Origin: Clostridium omnivorum
GTDB lineage: Bacteria > Bacillota > Clostridia > Clostridiales > Clostridiaceae
Length of the DNA: 64,000 nucleotides
Direction: 5' to 3'
Assembly (NCBI RefSeq): GCF_026012015.1
Contig: NZ_BRXR01000001.1
Span: 4,241,501 to 4,305,500, forward strand
Shown here: one piece after another, positions 1 through 8,320 of the stretch
Numbering within the stretch: position 1 is the first letter of the stretch
Layout: every line of letters starts with the position of its first letter
Program-made: the position numbers and the translations under genes
The notes under the pieces: model-generated
Told to the model about the DNA's origin: nothing
The model's database searches: none
What the model saw: only the letters and a program-made list of their open reading frames with translations

Positions 1-369
1 CATAGGTTTTGTATAGCTTCATCTGCAACCAGCAGAGAAGAAATAGGTAATTCTGTACACTTTGGTACAAAGACTAAGCTCAGAGAAGTTGGAATTTCCT
101 GCGATGGAAAGAGAGCAATTCAGCTTACAAAGCAAGATTATGAGATGTATGATTATATTATTTGCATGGATAGCTACAATATAAAAAATGTTATGCGAAT
201 TGTTGGACAGGACAAAGATGGTAAAATCTTTAGATTGCTTGATTTTACTCCTTGTCCTAGAGATATTGCTGATCCTTGGTATACGGGAAATTTTGATGAA
301 ACCTACAATGATATTATAGAGGGGTGTACAGCATTGCTTGATAGTATTTTAAAAGTCAGATGTTCTTAA
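1..369 (+). CDS. Low-molecular-weight protein tyrosine phosphatase (5' partial)
   Basis: The reading frame is open from base 1, so the gene starts upstream of the window and 122 codons are visible of the roughly 150 usual for the family. The family removes phosphate from protein phosphotyrosine or arginine in the cytoplasm. The active-site CxxxxxR(S/T) loop lies off the left edge. Visible family features are the SATSREEIG stretch near the start, a QLTKQDYEMYDYII segment and the C-terminal DPWYTGNFDETY loop, whose Asp is the general acid in this family. Not obviously in an operon with the next gene. Could be a tyrosine or an arginine phosphatase. Confidence 0.85.
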   Translation, partial: HRFCIASSATSREEIGNSVHFGTKTKLREVGISCDGKRAIQLTKQDYEMYDYIICMDSYNIKNVMRIVGQDKDGKIFRLLDFTPCPRDIADPWYTGNFDETYNDIIEGCTALLDSILKVRCS

Positions 370-533
370 TATGAAGAAGCTGATACTGGCATTTAATTTA
401 TATTAGTTTCGAACTTTCTGGATATAATTATAGATTAATTAGATATTAAAGAATTTTATTGCTACCCTTTCAAATTTTATTTTTGCCTTCGTATATATAG
501 ACGTAAAAAATAAAAAATTATGGAGGCAGTAAA

Positions 534-1493
534 ATGAAAATAAAAAAGTTAGCGGTTATAATTGCATTAGCAGTTTCAATAAGTGGTGGTGGAATTAAGG
601 CTTTCGCTGAGGACACAGTATCTTTATCTGGGGAGGCAGGAATAACTCCAGACAGCATATTTTATCCAATTGACAAAGCTATAGATAATTTGAAAGTTAT
701 TTTCACAAAAGGTGATGCAGATAAAGCTGAGGCATTAGAAAAGATAGCTGAGGAAAGACTTGGTGAAAGTGAAGTAATGACTCAAAAAGGAAAGACAAAA
801 GATGCTAAAGAGGCTTTAGATAGTTATGTAGAAACTATTGGAGAGGTTCAAGACAAATTAGAGGCAGCAGAGAAAAATGGACAACAGGAAACAGATAAAG
901 GCTATTTAGAAGAACTTCAAAAGGTTGAGGAATCAGTAGCAGAAAAGCAACAAAAATCTATAGAGGTTCTTACAGCATTACTAGATAAGGCTCCAGAAAA
1001 TGCAAAGGAAAACCTTACAAAGGTTATTGAAATGCAAACAGCAAAGAAAGAGGCTGTTGATAATATGGTAAAAGAAAGACAAGAGTATAACGCTGCTAAA
1101 AAGCAATACAATACGTTGAAGGAACAGCTTGAAGCTGCAAAGAAGTCTGGAGATGCAGAGACTACAGCAAAATTAGAGGAAGAATTAAAGACTCAAGGAC
1201 AAGTCCTTGCTGCAAGTAAAGATGATTTACAAAAGGCAATAGAAGTTAAAAAGGCTGTAAATAAAGATGTTAAGGTTGGAGAGTCAAAGAAAGAGGAAAA
1301 AAAGAGTATTGATAAAAAAGAAGAGACCGAATCTACTAATGTAGGACAAATCGATGAGAAGGATAACAATAAAGCTGTAGAAACTAAGAAATCCGAAGAG
1401 ACTAACAAAAATGTACAAGTTCAAAAAACTCAGAACCCGGGTCAAGGTAACAGTAACGGAAATGGTAATAACAATGGCAAAGGTAAAAAATAA
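534..1493 (+). CDS. Secreted coiled-coil protein with DUF5667-like domain
   Basis: The 319-residue product starts after a GGAGG site and has a signal peptide (Lys-rich start, hydrophobic core, predicted cleavage near AFA-ED at residue 25). Residues about 33-110 resemble the DUF5667 domain (SIFYPIDKAIDNLKV...), found in secreted Firmicute and actinobacterial proteins of unknown function. Residues about 110-230 are charged and heptad-like and should form a coiled coil. The tail is first Lys/Glu-rich, then Gly/Asn-rich and ends GKGKK. No sortase motif is seen. It probably sits outside the membrane and may bind wall polymer. Function is unknown; the domain call rests on sequence impression. Confidence 0.7.
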   Translation: MKIKKLAVIIALAVSISGGGIKAFAEDTVSLSGEAGITPDSIFYPIDKAIDNLKVIFTKGDADKAEALEKIAEERLGESEVMTQKGKTKDAKEALDSYVETIGEVQDKLEAAEKNGQQETDKGYLEELQKVEESVAEKQQKSIEVLTALLDKAPENAKENLTKVIEMQTAKKEAVDNMVKERQEYNAAKKQYNTLKEQLEAAKKSGDAETTAKLEEELKTQGQVLAASKDDLQKAIEVKKAVNKDVKVGESKKEEKKSIDKKEETESTNVGQIDEKDNNKAVETKKSEETNKNVQVQKTQNPGQGNSNGNGNNNGKGKK

Positions 1494-1512
1494 ATAAAGA
1501 GTTACTAGGAGC

Positions 1513-1544
1513 GTAACTAGATTTTGAAATTTAAATCTAGTTAC
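1513..1544. terminator. Bidirectional hairpin
   Basis: Perfect 12-base arms (1513-1524 and 1533-1544) enclose an 8-base loop, between two convergent genes. The flanking T/A tracts are short, so termination is likely but not certain. Confidence 0.6.
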
Positions 1545-1592
1545 TCTCTCTTAAATTAGACTAATTCTATAATCACAAACAGGTGGTAATAT

Positions 1593-2714
1593 TTATTTTC
1601 CCTCAAGCTTTTCCTTTGCAGTTTCAACTTCAAAACCTGTTACATAGTTTTTAACATCTTTTAATTTTGTATCTGCTGGAACTGAATCAGGAATCTCTAG
1701 TTTTTTATATAATTCTTTTATTTCTATACCTGTGCCTGTTGAAACATCTTTTAGAGACATATAACCTTTTATTTCTTCAACATTAAGCTTTGTATCAGCA
1801 GTTACTGGTTTAGGCAGTACATCAAATAGTCCTGTAGACTTGCTTATAAATAAACCTCCAAAGAAAATCACAACAACAAGTATTATAACTGTAATAGGTT
1901 TAAGGGCTTTTCCTAGAGTTTTATATTCAAGAGCATCTTTTTTAGGACAGGATAGTACACAGATTTGACATCCCAGACATTCTGAAGAGGTTACTTTATC
2001 TAAGTGGGCTACATCAATATTAACTGGACAGCTCTTACTGCAGAGGTTGCAATTAATACACTTATCCTTGTTTCTTGTAATCTTTGAAGGACTGAAGTTA
2101 GATATTATTCCATATACTGCTCCCATAGGACAAAGATATTTACAGAAGAATCTATCATAAAGCATAGAGCCTATAAGCACAACAATTAATAGTATAAGTG
2201 ATACTAAATATTCACTAGTTAATGAGGAAAATCCTGCTGATATGTGTCCATATGCTGCCCAGGGGTCATATGGGTCTACCCATAGGCCTGCGGTTTTCCA
2301 AGCAAAAATTATAGTTAATAATAGTACTATATATTTTAAATATCTTAAAGGCTTGTCTATTTTGTTTGGTATAGTAAATCTTTTTCTAAATATTTTCTTT
2401 CCAAGTAAACCAAAGAATTCTTGAAGTGCTCCAAATGGACATATTGTTCCACAGAAGCTTCGTCTGAAGATAAATGATAATAGCAGTGTTAATATAAGCA
2501 AAGTCATTGTTCCAATAAATATCTTTTGAATGAAGGTGCCGCTGAAAATTACAGTGTATAAAGACTCAAGTCCGCCATAAGGGCATAGAGCATGGATTGA
2601 TGGGGAAGTTCCACCTCCAAGCACTTGATGTAAATATGTCTGTATTGTTATTAGGATAAGGAAGGTAGCTAGAATTATCCACCGTATATACTTAATAAAA
2701 CTATTATTATTCAA
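1593..2714 (-). CDS. Membrane polyferredoxin (NapH/CcoG-like 4Fe-4S protein)
   Basis: An electron-carrying membrane protein with about five transmembrane segments. Two membrane-proximal CxxxCP motifs (FCGTICPFGA and FCKYLCPMGA) precede a soluble pair of 4Fe-4S motifs (CINCNLCSKSCP and CLGCQICVLSCP). After the last membrane helix a C-terminal part of about 80 residues (YMSLKDVSTGTGIEIKELY) resembles the helical tail found in clostridial 4Fe-4S binding proteins. AAAGGAG lies directly before ATG 2723 but 9 bases before TTG 2714, so TTG 2714 is preferred. It lies downstream of the DUF2680-like gene on the same strand. The redox partner is unknown. Confidence 0.75.
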   Translation of the reverse strand: MNNNSFIKYIRWIILATFLILITIQTYLHQVLGGGTSPSIHALCPYGGLESLYTVIFSGTFIQKIFIGTMTLLILTLLLSFIFRRSFCGTICPFGALQEFFGLLGKKIFRKRFTIPNKIDKPLRYLKYIVLLLTIIFAWKTAGLWVDPYDPWAAYGHISAGFSSLTSEYLVSLILLIVVLIGSMLYDRFFCKYLCPMGAVYGIISNFSPSKITRNKDKCINCNLCSKSCPVNIDVAHLDKVTSSECLGCQICVLSCPKKDALEYKTLGKALKPITVIILVVVIFFGGLFISKSTGLFDVLPKPVTADTKLNVEEIKGYMSLKDVSTGTGIEIKELYKKLEIPDSVPADTKLKDVKNYVTGFEVETAKEKLEGK

Positions 2715-2743
2715 TATAATCATCTCCTTTAATTGTGGATTTA

Positions 2744-2780
2744 AGAAAATACGAAATATGATGTATACTCCGTATTTTCT
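2744..2780 (-). terminator. Intercistronic hairpin
   Basis: Ten-base perfect arms AGAAAATACG (2744-2753) and CGTATTTTCT (2771-2780) lie between the DUF2680-like gene and the polyferredoxin. This could be an attenuator or an RNA-processing site that sets the ratio of the two products. Confidence 0.4.
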
Positions 2781-2794
2781 ATAATATTACGAAG

Positions 2795-3298
2795 CTATTT
2801 GGTTACACTAGAATTATATAAGCATCCATTTCCATTCATGCCTCTGCCACCGCCGTTGCCTCTGCTGGCGCCACCATTTCTACCGTTCATTTGTCCAGGT
2901 GTAGTACAGTTTGCAATATTTTCAGTTATTCTAGCCTTTGAAGCATCTCCTTGTTCTTTAGTTATAGTACCTTTAGCTACAGCATCATCAATAATTTTAA
3001 TTCTTTCATCCAATAAGGATTTCTTTAACTCATCATTAGTTATACCTTTTTCTTCTGCTAAGCTGTTTAAGGTTTTGCCAGAGTTTAGTGCGTTAGTTAC
3101 ATCAGTATCAGTTACACCCTTATCTTTAAGTAAATTTGTTATAATTTCATAGCCTCTGAACCCTGAAATTCGTCCTAAACCCATACCGTCACCTTGGTGG
3201 TAAGAAAGTGATGTGGAATTGGTAGCTGCATATGCTGTAACTCCAAAACCAACAACTAAAGTAATAGCAAGTGTTGTTATTAAACTCTTGTTTTTCAT
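2795..3298 (-). CDS. Small secreted DUF2680-like protein
   Basis: A 167-residue protein with a clear signal peptide (residues 1-24, ending AYA). The centre (about 55-130) is the helical YckD/DUF2680-type pattern: a GVTDTDVTNALNSGKTLN-type helix, then KGITKEQGDA. In homologues such helices repeat and often accompany redox or metal-stress genes. The C-terminus is Gly/Asn/Arg-rich low complexity. GAGGAG is well spaced from ATG 3298. It is divergent from the response regulator, and the operator-like repeats between them suggest it is a target of that system. Function unknown. Confidence 0.65.
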   Translation of the reverse strand: MKNKSLITTLAITLVVGFGVTAYAATNSTSLSYHQGDGMGLGRISGFRGYEIITNLLKDKGVTDTDVTNALNSGKTLNSLAEEKGITNDELKKSLLDERIKIIDDAVAKGTITKEQGDASKARITENIANCTTPGQMNGRNGGASRGNGGGRGMNGNGCLYNSSVTK

Positions 3299-3323
3299 AA
3301 TTTACATCTCCTCTATTTTATTA

Positions 3324-3358
3324 ATTGATTAAAAGTTGTTTTATTGTTTTTAATCAAT
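3324..3358 (-). promoter_or_regulatory. Inverted repeat in the leader of the DUF2680-like gene
   Basis: Perfect 11-base arms ATTGATTAAAA (3324-3334) and TTTTAATCAAT (3348-3358) are separated by 13 bases, just upstream of the ribosome site of the minus-strand gene. Operator or leader hairpin. Confidence 0.4.
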
Positions 3359-3394
3359 CTATGGTTTTATAATAACTTTGATTTTTGATAAAAC

Positions 3395-3468
3395 TTTGTG
3401 GTATTTGTGATAGATTTGTGAAAACTTTATATAATACTTTTTTTAAATATTTCACAAATTTATCACAA
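3395..3468. promoter_or_regulatory. Putative response-regulator operator shared by divergent promoters
   Basis: Three TTTGTG hexamers (3395, 3404, 3415) lie on the + strand. The last two form a direct repeat 11 bases apart, the usual spacing for OmpR-family regulators. The 19-base block 3405-3423 is repeated as its reverse complement at 3450-3468 with one mismatch. Both blocks sit between the divergent DUF2680-like gene and the response-regulator gene, so autoregulation plus control of the secreted protein is inferred. Confidence 0.6.
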
Positions 3469-3555
3469 TTGCGTCAAGATTAAATTGCAAATATGTAGTA
3501 TTATGAAATGGAACATATTATACAGATGTATTTTAAATAGATTAGGTGGTGTCTT

Positions 3556-4218
3556 ATGAAAGGAAAAATATTAATAGTAGAAGATGAAAAAAAGCTTTCT
3601 GAAGTTATGTGCTTATACTTGAAAAAGGAAGGGTATGAGGTGCAGTGTGCCTTTGATGGAGAAGCTGCTGAGCAATTAATTGAAAATAATGAATTTGATT
3701 TGATAATACTTGATATAATGATGCCTAAAAAGGATGGATGGTCACTTCTTAGAAAAATCAAAAGCAAGGGCAATACTCCTGTAATTCTGACTACCGCTAG
3801 AGGTGAGGAGGAGGATAGAGTTTTTGGACTTGAGCTTGGGGCTGATGATTATATGGTTAAGCCTATAAGTATGAGAGAATTAATTCTCAGGGTTGGTTTA
3901 AGAATTAATAGTAGAAGTGAAAAGTCAAAGGAGCTCCGCTTTGAAAATATGCTTATATTAGAAGAAAAAAGAACAGTAATTGAAAATGAACGGATCATTA
4001 GCTTAACGCCTAAAGAGTTTGATTTGCTAGTATTTTTGTGTAAAAGCCCGAATCAAGTTTTTAAAAGAGAACAGCTACTAGATAAAGTCTGGTCTTATGA
4101 TTTTATAGGTGATACAAGAACAGTAGATACCCACATAAAGAATCTTAGAGAAAAAATAGATTTCTGTAATAAAAATTTAAAAACTGTGTGGGGCGTAGGA
4201 TACAAAATTGAAAGTTAA
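3556..4218 (+). CDS. OmpR-family DNA-binding response regulator
   Basis: A 220-residue two-domain regulator. The receiver domain (1-115) has the acidic pair EDE (9-11), the phospho-acceptor Asp53 in LDIMMPKKDGW, and a conserved Lys in KPIS. The winged-helix domain (about 125-220) includes LTPKEFDLLVFL, RTVDTHIKNLREKI and WGVGYK. It should be phosphorylated by the kinase encoded 33 bases downstream, and both are followed by mltG, so a surface or cell-wall stress signal is plausible. Repeats upstream look like its own binding sites. The signal cannot be read from the sequence. Confidence 0.93.
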   Translation: MKGKILIVEDEKKLSEVMCLYLKKEGYEVQCAFDGEAAEQLIENNEFDLIILDIMMPKKDGWSLLRKIKSKGNTPVILTTARGEEEDRVFGLELGADDYMVKPISMRELILRVGLRINSRSEKSKELRFENMLILEEKRTVIENERIISLTPKEFDLLVFLCKSPNQVFKREQLLDKVWSYDFIGDTRTVDTHIKNLREKIDFCNKNLKTVWGVGYKIES

Positions 4219-4251
4219 AGACCAAGTTCTACAAGAGAAGGGAGGATACTT

Positions 4252-5574
4252 ATGGGGAAACTTACGAGAAGATTGATAAAATACTATATTTCCATAATTA
4301 CAGCGGTAATTCTAATTTGCTTTATAGCCAGCAGTTTATTTTTATCTTTAGTTTATACAAAAATGGAGTATACTTCTTTAAACAATGCTGCTCATGAATT
4401 TTATAATTATGTAAAAGCTGGGAGCAATAATATTGATATTACTAATAATTATCAGATTTCCAGTGCATTTTTAGTAAAGGATGGATCTGTACAGCCATTA
4501 ACCTCTTCAAGAATGGGAATTATGCAGTTTGTAAAAAATATGGATTTTAGCAGTTTGCAGGAAAAAGGAAAGTATAAAAATCCTATGAATGAGGAATTTC
4601 TCTACTATAGATATTCTACAGAGGTAGGAGATATAGTAGTTCTTCAAAACAATAAATTTTCAGCCTCTTTTTTGAGAACAACCTATTTAATTCTGCTGCT
4701 AATATTTATCTTAGCTATTCTTATTTCTATACCTGTAGTTGCATTTGTTGGCAAAAGGCTTACTAAACCAATACTTAAGCTCCAGAAGGTAGCTTCTGAT
4801 ATAACAAATGGTGATTATAAAATTGATATTGATGTAAACACTGATGATGAGATTGAGGAACTTTCCACTAGTATTAAATATATGGCTGATACCTTGGAAA
4901 GAAAGAATACTCTTCAAAGGGAATTTATTGCTAATGTATCCCATGATTTTAAGACTCCTCTAAGTGTTATAAGAAATTATAGTGAAGCAATATATGATGA
5001 TATACTTGATGAGGTTCAACAGAAAGATTATGCAAAAGAAATTATAAGTGAAGTTGATAGACTCAACCTTCTAGTTATGGATATTCTCCAGCTATCTAAG
5101 CTGCAGGGAGGACTGAACATGCTAGAAAAAGGTTATTTCAATTTATGCGAATTCTTATCAAGCTTTGAGAATGCATTTAAGATTTTTGCTGAAAGTAAAG
5201 GAATAGAGTTATCTATTTCGGTTCCAAATGTTTATATTTATGGTGATGCAAAATATTTATATAGAGTAGTCTATAATTTTATTGATAACGCAATAAAATT
5301 CAGCAATGAAAATTCTACTATAAGGGTGGCAGCTTCATTAGGTGAGGATGGCATCAAAGTATCAATAAAAAATTTTGGTGAAGGAATAGACGAAAAAAGT
5401 GTTAAAGACATATGGAATAGGTATTATAAAAGCAGTGAAAGCGGAGGAATGGGACTTGGACTTGCAATAAGCAGTGAAATTTTAAAATTGCATGATTTTA
5501 AATATGGTGTAGTTAGTACACCTGGAGCAGAAACTGAATTTTATTTTATTGTTCCTAAGAGTATGATTAGATAG
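4252..5574 (+). CDS. Sensor histidine kinase
   Basis: A 440-residue membrane kinase partner of the preceding regulator. Order: TM1 (about 14-36), an extracytoplasmic region of about 110 residues, TM2 (about 143-166), a HAMP linker (RLTKPILKLQKVASDI), the HisKA box with His231 in ANVSHDFKTPLSVI, then an HATPase domain with N (FIDNAIKF), G1 (FGEGID) and G2 (GGMGLGLAI) motifs. The G1 box has Glu-Gly-Ile-Asp rather than the usual DxGxG order, so ATP binding should still work but the variant is noted. Start chosen from GGGAGG before ATG 4252. Ligand unknown. Confidence 0.92.
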   Translation: MGKLTRRLIKYYISIITAVILICFIASSLFLSLVYTKMEYTSLNNAAHEFYNYVKAGSNNIDITNNYQISSAFLVKDGSVQPLTSSRMGIMQFVKNMDFSSLQEKGKYKNPMNEEFLYYRYSTEVGDIVVLQNNKFSASFLRTTYLILLLIFILAILISIPVVAFVGKRLTKPILKLQKVASDITNGDYKIDIDVNTDDEIEELSTSIKYMADTLERKNTLQREFIANVSHDFKTPLSVIRNYSEAIYDDILDEVQQKDYAKEIISEVDRLNLLVMDILQLSKLQGGLNMLEKGYFNLCEFLSSFENAFKIFAESKGIELSISVPNVYIYGDAKYLYRVVYNFIDNAIKFSNENSTIRVAASLGEDGIKVSIKNFGEGIDEKSVKDIWNRYYKSSESGGMGLGLAISSEILKLHDFKYGVVSTPGAETEFYFIVPKSMIR

Positions 5575-5587
5575 AAGGATAAGGATT

Positions 5588-6613
5588 ATGAAAATATTTA
5601 AAAATTTACTATGCAATAAAAAACGAATTACAATTCTTGCTATTTTAATAGCTTCAATCCTAATTGTAATATCAGTTTTCTACTTTCAGAGATTATATAC
5701 CACAAATACAGAGAGTTCATATATAATTATAAAAAGTGGATCTTCTTCAGAAGATATTTCAAAACTTCTTCTGGATAAAGCTATTATTAAATCTAAAGAA
5801 AAGTTTAAAATATATGCAAAACTAAATGGACTTACTAAAAATACAAAGGACATAAATTTAATAATAAAACCTAATACAAGTTATAAAGAATTGATTCTGA
5901 AATTAAAAAATCAGCAATCAGATTTTTACGTTGTTACTATCCCTGAAGGCTTTACACTTTATCAAATAGCTGAAAGGTTAGAAAAATATACCCCATTAAA
6001 AAAGGAAAAATTTTTACAAGTTAGTACTATGGATTTAAGTTCAAATGGTATATTTTCAAAAGGAGCTGCAGCCAATTATGACTTAGAAGGCGTAATGTAT
6101 CCAGATACTTATTATATCCAAGTAGGATCCACTGAAAAAGATGTTGCTAATTTAATGTTTAAGAGATTTAGAAGTATTTTTTCTGATGAAGATATAAAGC
6201 GTGCAAAAGAATTAAATTTAAGTGTCAATCAGGTTATTACAGTTGCATCTTTAGTTGAAAAAGAAGCTGCAAATGATAGTGATCGAAGTAAAATAGCGGG
6301 AGTAATTTATAATAGATTAAAAAAAGGTATGCCTCTTCAAATTGATGCTTCTGTTATATATGCAATTACTAAAGGGCAATATGTTATAAATAGGCTCTCA
6401 TATGAGGACTTAAAGGTGAAGGATGCGTATAATACTTATTTATATAAAGGACTTCCTCCTGGTCCAATTGCTTCTCCGGGTAGACCGTCAATTGAAGCTG
6501 CCCTTTATCCTGAAAAAAGCGACTATTTGTATTATGTTGCAAACGGAAAAGGACATGTGTTTAGTAAAACCTATGAAGAGCATTTAAGCAACGTTAAAAA
6601 ATATATAAAGTAA
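5588..6613 (+). CDS. mltG: Endolytic peptidoglycan transglycosylase MltG (YceG family)
   Basis: A 341-residue protein of the length usual for MltG, which cuts nascent glycan strands at the outer face of the membrane. One N-terminal membrane anchor (about 15-32) is followed by a LysM-like part (about 40-90) and the YceG domain. Glu224 in LVEKEAAND corresponds to the catalytic Glu of the family, and NRLKKGMPLQIDASVIYA and GLPPGPIASPGRPSI are family signatures. It starts 13 bases after the kinase gene and is probably co-transcribed. The usual clostridial partner gene (ruvX/yrrL-type context) is absent here, so this may be an additional copy controlled by the two-component system. Confidence 0.93.
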   Translation: MKIFKNLLCNKKRITILAILIASILIVISVFYFQRLYTTNTESSYIIIKSGSSSEDISKLLLDKAIIKSKEKFKIYAKLNGLTKNTKDINLIIKPNTSYKELILKLKNQQSDFYVVTIPEGFTLYQIAERLEKYTPLKKEKFLQVSTMDLSSNGIFSKGAAANYDLEGVMYPDTYYIQVGSTEKDVANLMFKRFRSIFSDEDIKRAKELNLSVNQVITVASLVEKEAANDSDRSKIAGVIYNRLKKGMPLQIDASVIYAITKGQYVINRLSYEDLKVKDAYNTYLYKGLPPGPIASPGRPSIEAALYPEKSDYLYYVANGKGHVFSKTYEEHLSNVKKYIK

Positions 6614-6621
6614 ATCTTCAA

Positions 6622-6650
6622 TTGACGGATATTGAAATCAGTGCTATACT
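6622..6650 (+). promoter_or_regulatory. Sigma-A type promoter of the FTR1-like gene
   Basis: TTGACG (6622-6627), 17-base spacer, TATACT (6645-6650), 37 bases before the start codon. No convincing Fur box is seen beside it. Confidence 0.65.
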
Positions 6651-6686
6651 TTAGCTGAAAATAACTATCAGTTGGGAGTGATATTC

Positions 6687-7388
6687 ATGATATCTAGTTT
6701 AGTGCTTTCATTTAGAGAAGGCCTTGAGGCGGTTTTAGTAATAGGTATTATTTTAACATATCTTACACAAAACAATAAGCAAAAGTTGGTAAAGTATGTA
6801 TACTGGGGAACAATACTTGGAGTATTGACAGGTGTTATTGGAGGATATATCGGATTTAAGGAAGCTAAGGAGCTTGAAGAAAAGGGAGCAGACCTTTTCG
6901 AAGCAATTATGATGCTAGTGTCAGCGGGGCTTATTGGATATTTTGTAGTATGGATGTCTAAACAGAACAAAAACATCTCTCAAAGTGTTAGAAATAGCGT
7001 GGATAAGGCTTCTACTGGTTTTGGATTACTTGTTTTAGCATTTCTTTCTGTTGTTAGGGAAGGTATTGAACTAATAGCCTTTATATTAACAAAGGTAAGT
7101 GCAAATGCATCAAATGTAGCTTTAGGAGCAGCTTTAGGGATTATCCTAGCCGTTATTATAGGGTATTTAATTTTTAAAACTTCTTTGGAGTTAAATCTTA
7201 AAATTATATTTAAGATTCTGGGCATTATACTAATCTTTATTGGTGCTGAATTATTTGGAGAGGGCATGGCAAAGCTTATTCCTTCTGCAGGAGAACTTCT
7301 TGAAGAAGGCGGTTCAATATTATTCGGTGCAATTGCTATGATTTACTTTTTAAAAGATGATATAAAGAAATTGTTAAAAAGGGATTAA
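6687..7388 (+). CDS. FTR1-family iron permease
   Basis: A 233-residue polytopic membrane protein (six to seven helices). It carries the two RExxE motifs of FTR1/EfeU permeases: REGLE in the first helix (residues about 10-14) and REGIE in the fourth (about 122-126), which are iron-passage sites in the family. An in-frame TTG at 6672 lies inside the ribosome site (GGGAGTGA), so ATG 6687 is chosen. There is no neighbouring EfeO/EfeB or large periplasmic domain, unlike EfeUOB systems or long bacterial FTR1 proteins. Substrate is therefore inferred as Fe2+/Fe3+ or a related metal. Confidence 0.85.
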   Translation: MISSLVLSFREGLEAVLVIGIILTYLTQNNKQKLVKYVYWGTILGVLTGVIGGYIGFKEAKELEEKGADLFEAIMMLVSAGLIGYFVVWMSKQNKNISQSVRNSVDKASTGFGLLVLAFLSVVREGIELIAFILTKVSANASNVALGAALGIILAVIIGYLIFKTSLELNLKIIFKILGIILIFIGAELFGEGMAKLIPSAGELLEEGGSILFGAIAMIYFLKDDIKKLLKRD

Positions 7389-7460
7389 TCATTCTTTAAA
7401 TCATATAACTAGATGGAAGAATGCTATAGCATACTATGCTAAATAAATAGAGAGTTAGGA

Positions 7461-7492
7461 AAAGGATTCTAATTTTAAATTAGAGTCCTTTT
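7461..7492 (+). terminator. Rho-independent terminator of the FTR1-like gene
   Basis: Hairpin AAAGGATTCTAATTT / AAATTAGAGTCCTTT with one G-U pair, followed by a T-run. A nearly identical hairpin ends the YbaK-like gene at 9514. Confidence 0.8.
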
Positions 7493-7762
7493 TTATTGCT
7501 TCAGTAAGTTAAAATCGGCCGATGTGCTATAGAATGCATGACGATTAGTATAAAAAAGTGCATTATTAGAAAGAGGAAGATGTGCTGGATTAACACTTTA
7601 TACTTGTCAGGGGTAATGAGAAAAAAATATATTACTGAAATTAAGGTATTTCAAAGGAAGATAATCTAATAGATATAGCTGTAAACGAGAGCTTGATTAG
7701 AGAAAAGCACAAGTTACCTTTAATAAAAGCAGACATAAAAGAAGAGTTATAATAAAAAAGTA
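7493..7762 (+). other. Non-coding stretch with a possible gene remnant
   Basis: No intact gene. A 36-codon open frame with no start (7645-7752) reads ISKEDNLIDIAVNESLIREK and ends at TAA 7750-7752. It has amino-acid composition like a real protein end but is preceded by stops, so it may be the tail of a decayed gene. Not recognised. Confidence 0.3.
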
Positions 7763-7811
7763 TTGACAAATAAATGTATTAGGATTATTATTTATTCGTA
7801 TCCGAACGAAT
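7763..7811 (+). promoter_or_regulatory. marR promoter with operator
   Basis: TTGACA (7763-7768), 17-base spacer and TATTAT (7786-7791). Directly downstream, over the likely start of transcription, lie the palindrome TTCGTATCCGAA (7795-7806) and overlapping arms ATTCGT...ACGAAT (7794-7811). The same TTCGnnnnCGAA pattern recurs before the nitroreductase gene. Autorepression by the MarR protein is inferred. Confidence 0.7.
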
Positions 7812-7822
7812 GAGGTGAGGAA

Positions 7823-8257
7823 ATGAAACATAAATGTATAATTGGTAAGATAAATCAAATTAGTACTTATTCCAATAAATTTATTGCTAAAAGATTAAAG
7901 GAAGAGGGCTTGCCAATATTACAGAATCATATTCCATTATTTTATATTCTTCCTGAAGATGGAAGTGCACTGCTTTTTAATGAAGTAGCTAATATATGGG
8001 GAATATCTAAGTCTTCTCTATCTGATATTATAAATAAGTACGAAAGTCAATTGCTAATAAAAAAATGCATGTGCTCTGAAGATAAGAGAAGTGTATATAT
8101 CAGTTTGACTCCAGAGGCATTTTATATAAAGCAAAGGCTTGAAAGCATCGAAGCTGAGTTCTTAGATATATTATTATATGGCTTTGATAAAGCTCAAAGA
8201 AAAATCTTTGATGATAATATTGATAAAGCCATAAAAAATGTTGAAAAAATGCTGTAA
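7823..8257 (+). CDS. MarR-family transcriptional regulator
   Basis: A 144-residue winged-helix dimer. The recognition region is VANIWGISKSSLSDIINKYE (about 52-71), followed by the wing around KKCMCSEDKRSVYISLTPEA (about 83-100). GAGGTGAGG precedes ATG 7823. It is flanked by two copies of TTCGnnnnCGAA, one at its own promoter and one before the downstream nitroreductase gene, so it probably represses both. Cysteines in the wing (KKCMCSED) could be redox-sensing, as in OhrR/HypR-like relatives, but this is speculation. Low-GC codon use matches the surroundings. Confidence 0.85.
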   Translation: MKHKCIIGKINQISTYSNKFIAKRLKEEGLPILQNHIPLFYILPEDGSALLFNEVANIWGISKSSLSDIINKYESQLLIKKCMCSEDKRSVYISLTPEAFYIKQRLESIEAEFLDILLYGFDKAQRKIFDDNIDKAIKNVEKML

Positions 8258-8268
8258 AAGCATTTTTT
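8244..8268 (+). terminator. Short terminator overlapping the marR stop
   Basis: Arms AAAAAATGCT (8244-8253) and AGCATTTTTT (8259-8268) around a five-base loop that contains part of the stop codon. It would partly separate marR from the nitroreductase gene. Confidence 0.6.
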
Positions 8269-8285
8269 TATAAATATATCATCCG

Positions 8286-8297
8286 TTCGCGTACGAA
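8286..8297 (+). promoter_or_regulatory. Second MarR-type operator
   Basis: TTCGCGTACGAA, the same TTCGnnnnCGAA pattern as at 7795-7806, 23 bases before the nitroreductase start codon. Confidence 0.6.
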
Positions 8298-8320
8298 ATA
8301 AATTTGAAGGAGTCATTTAT

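Noticed and set aside
917-1408. Antisense open frames within the DUF5667-type gene
   Set aside because: They follow the codon pattern of the + strand gene, lack ribosome sites and have Ser/Phe-rich composition typical of reverse-strand shadows.
3395-3420. TTTGTG repeats as a CRISPR or tandem repeat
   Set aside because: Units are six bases with irregular spacing and no spacers; a regulator-binding site fits better.
6622-6670. Fur box at the FTR1-like promoter
   Set aside because: No good GATAATGATAATC-like palindrome; only weak CTGA...TCAG arms are present.
6672-6686. TTG start of the FTR1-like gene at 6672
   Set aside because: The TTG lies inside the ribosome site GGGAGTGA that serves ATG 6687.
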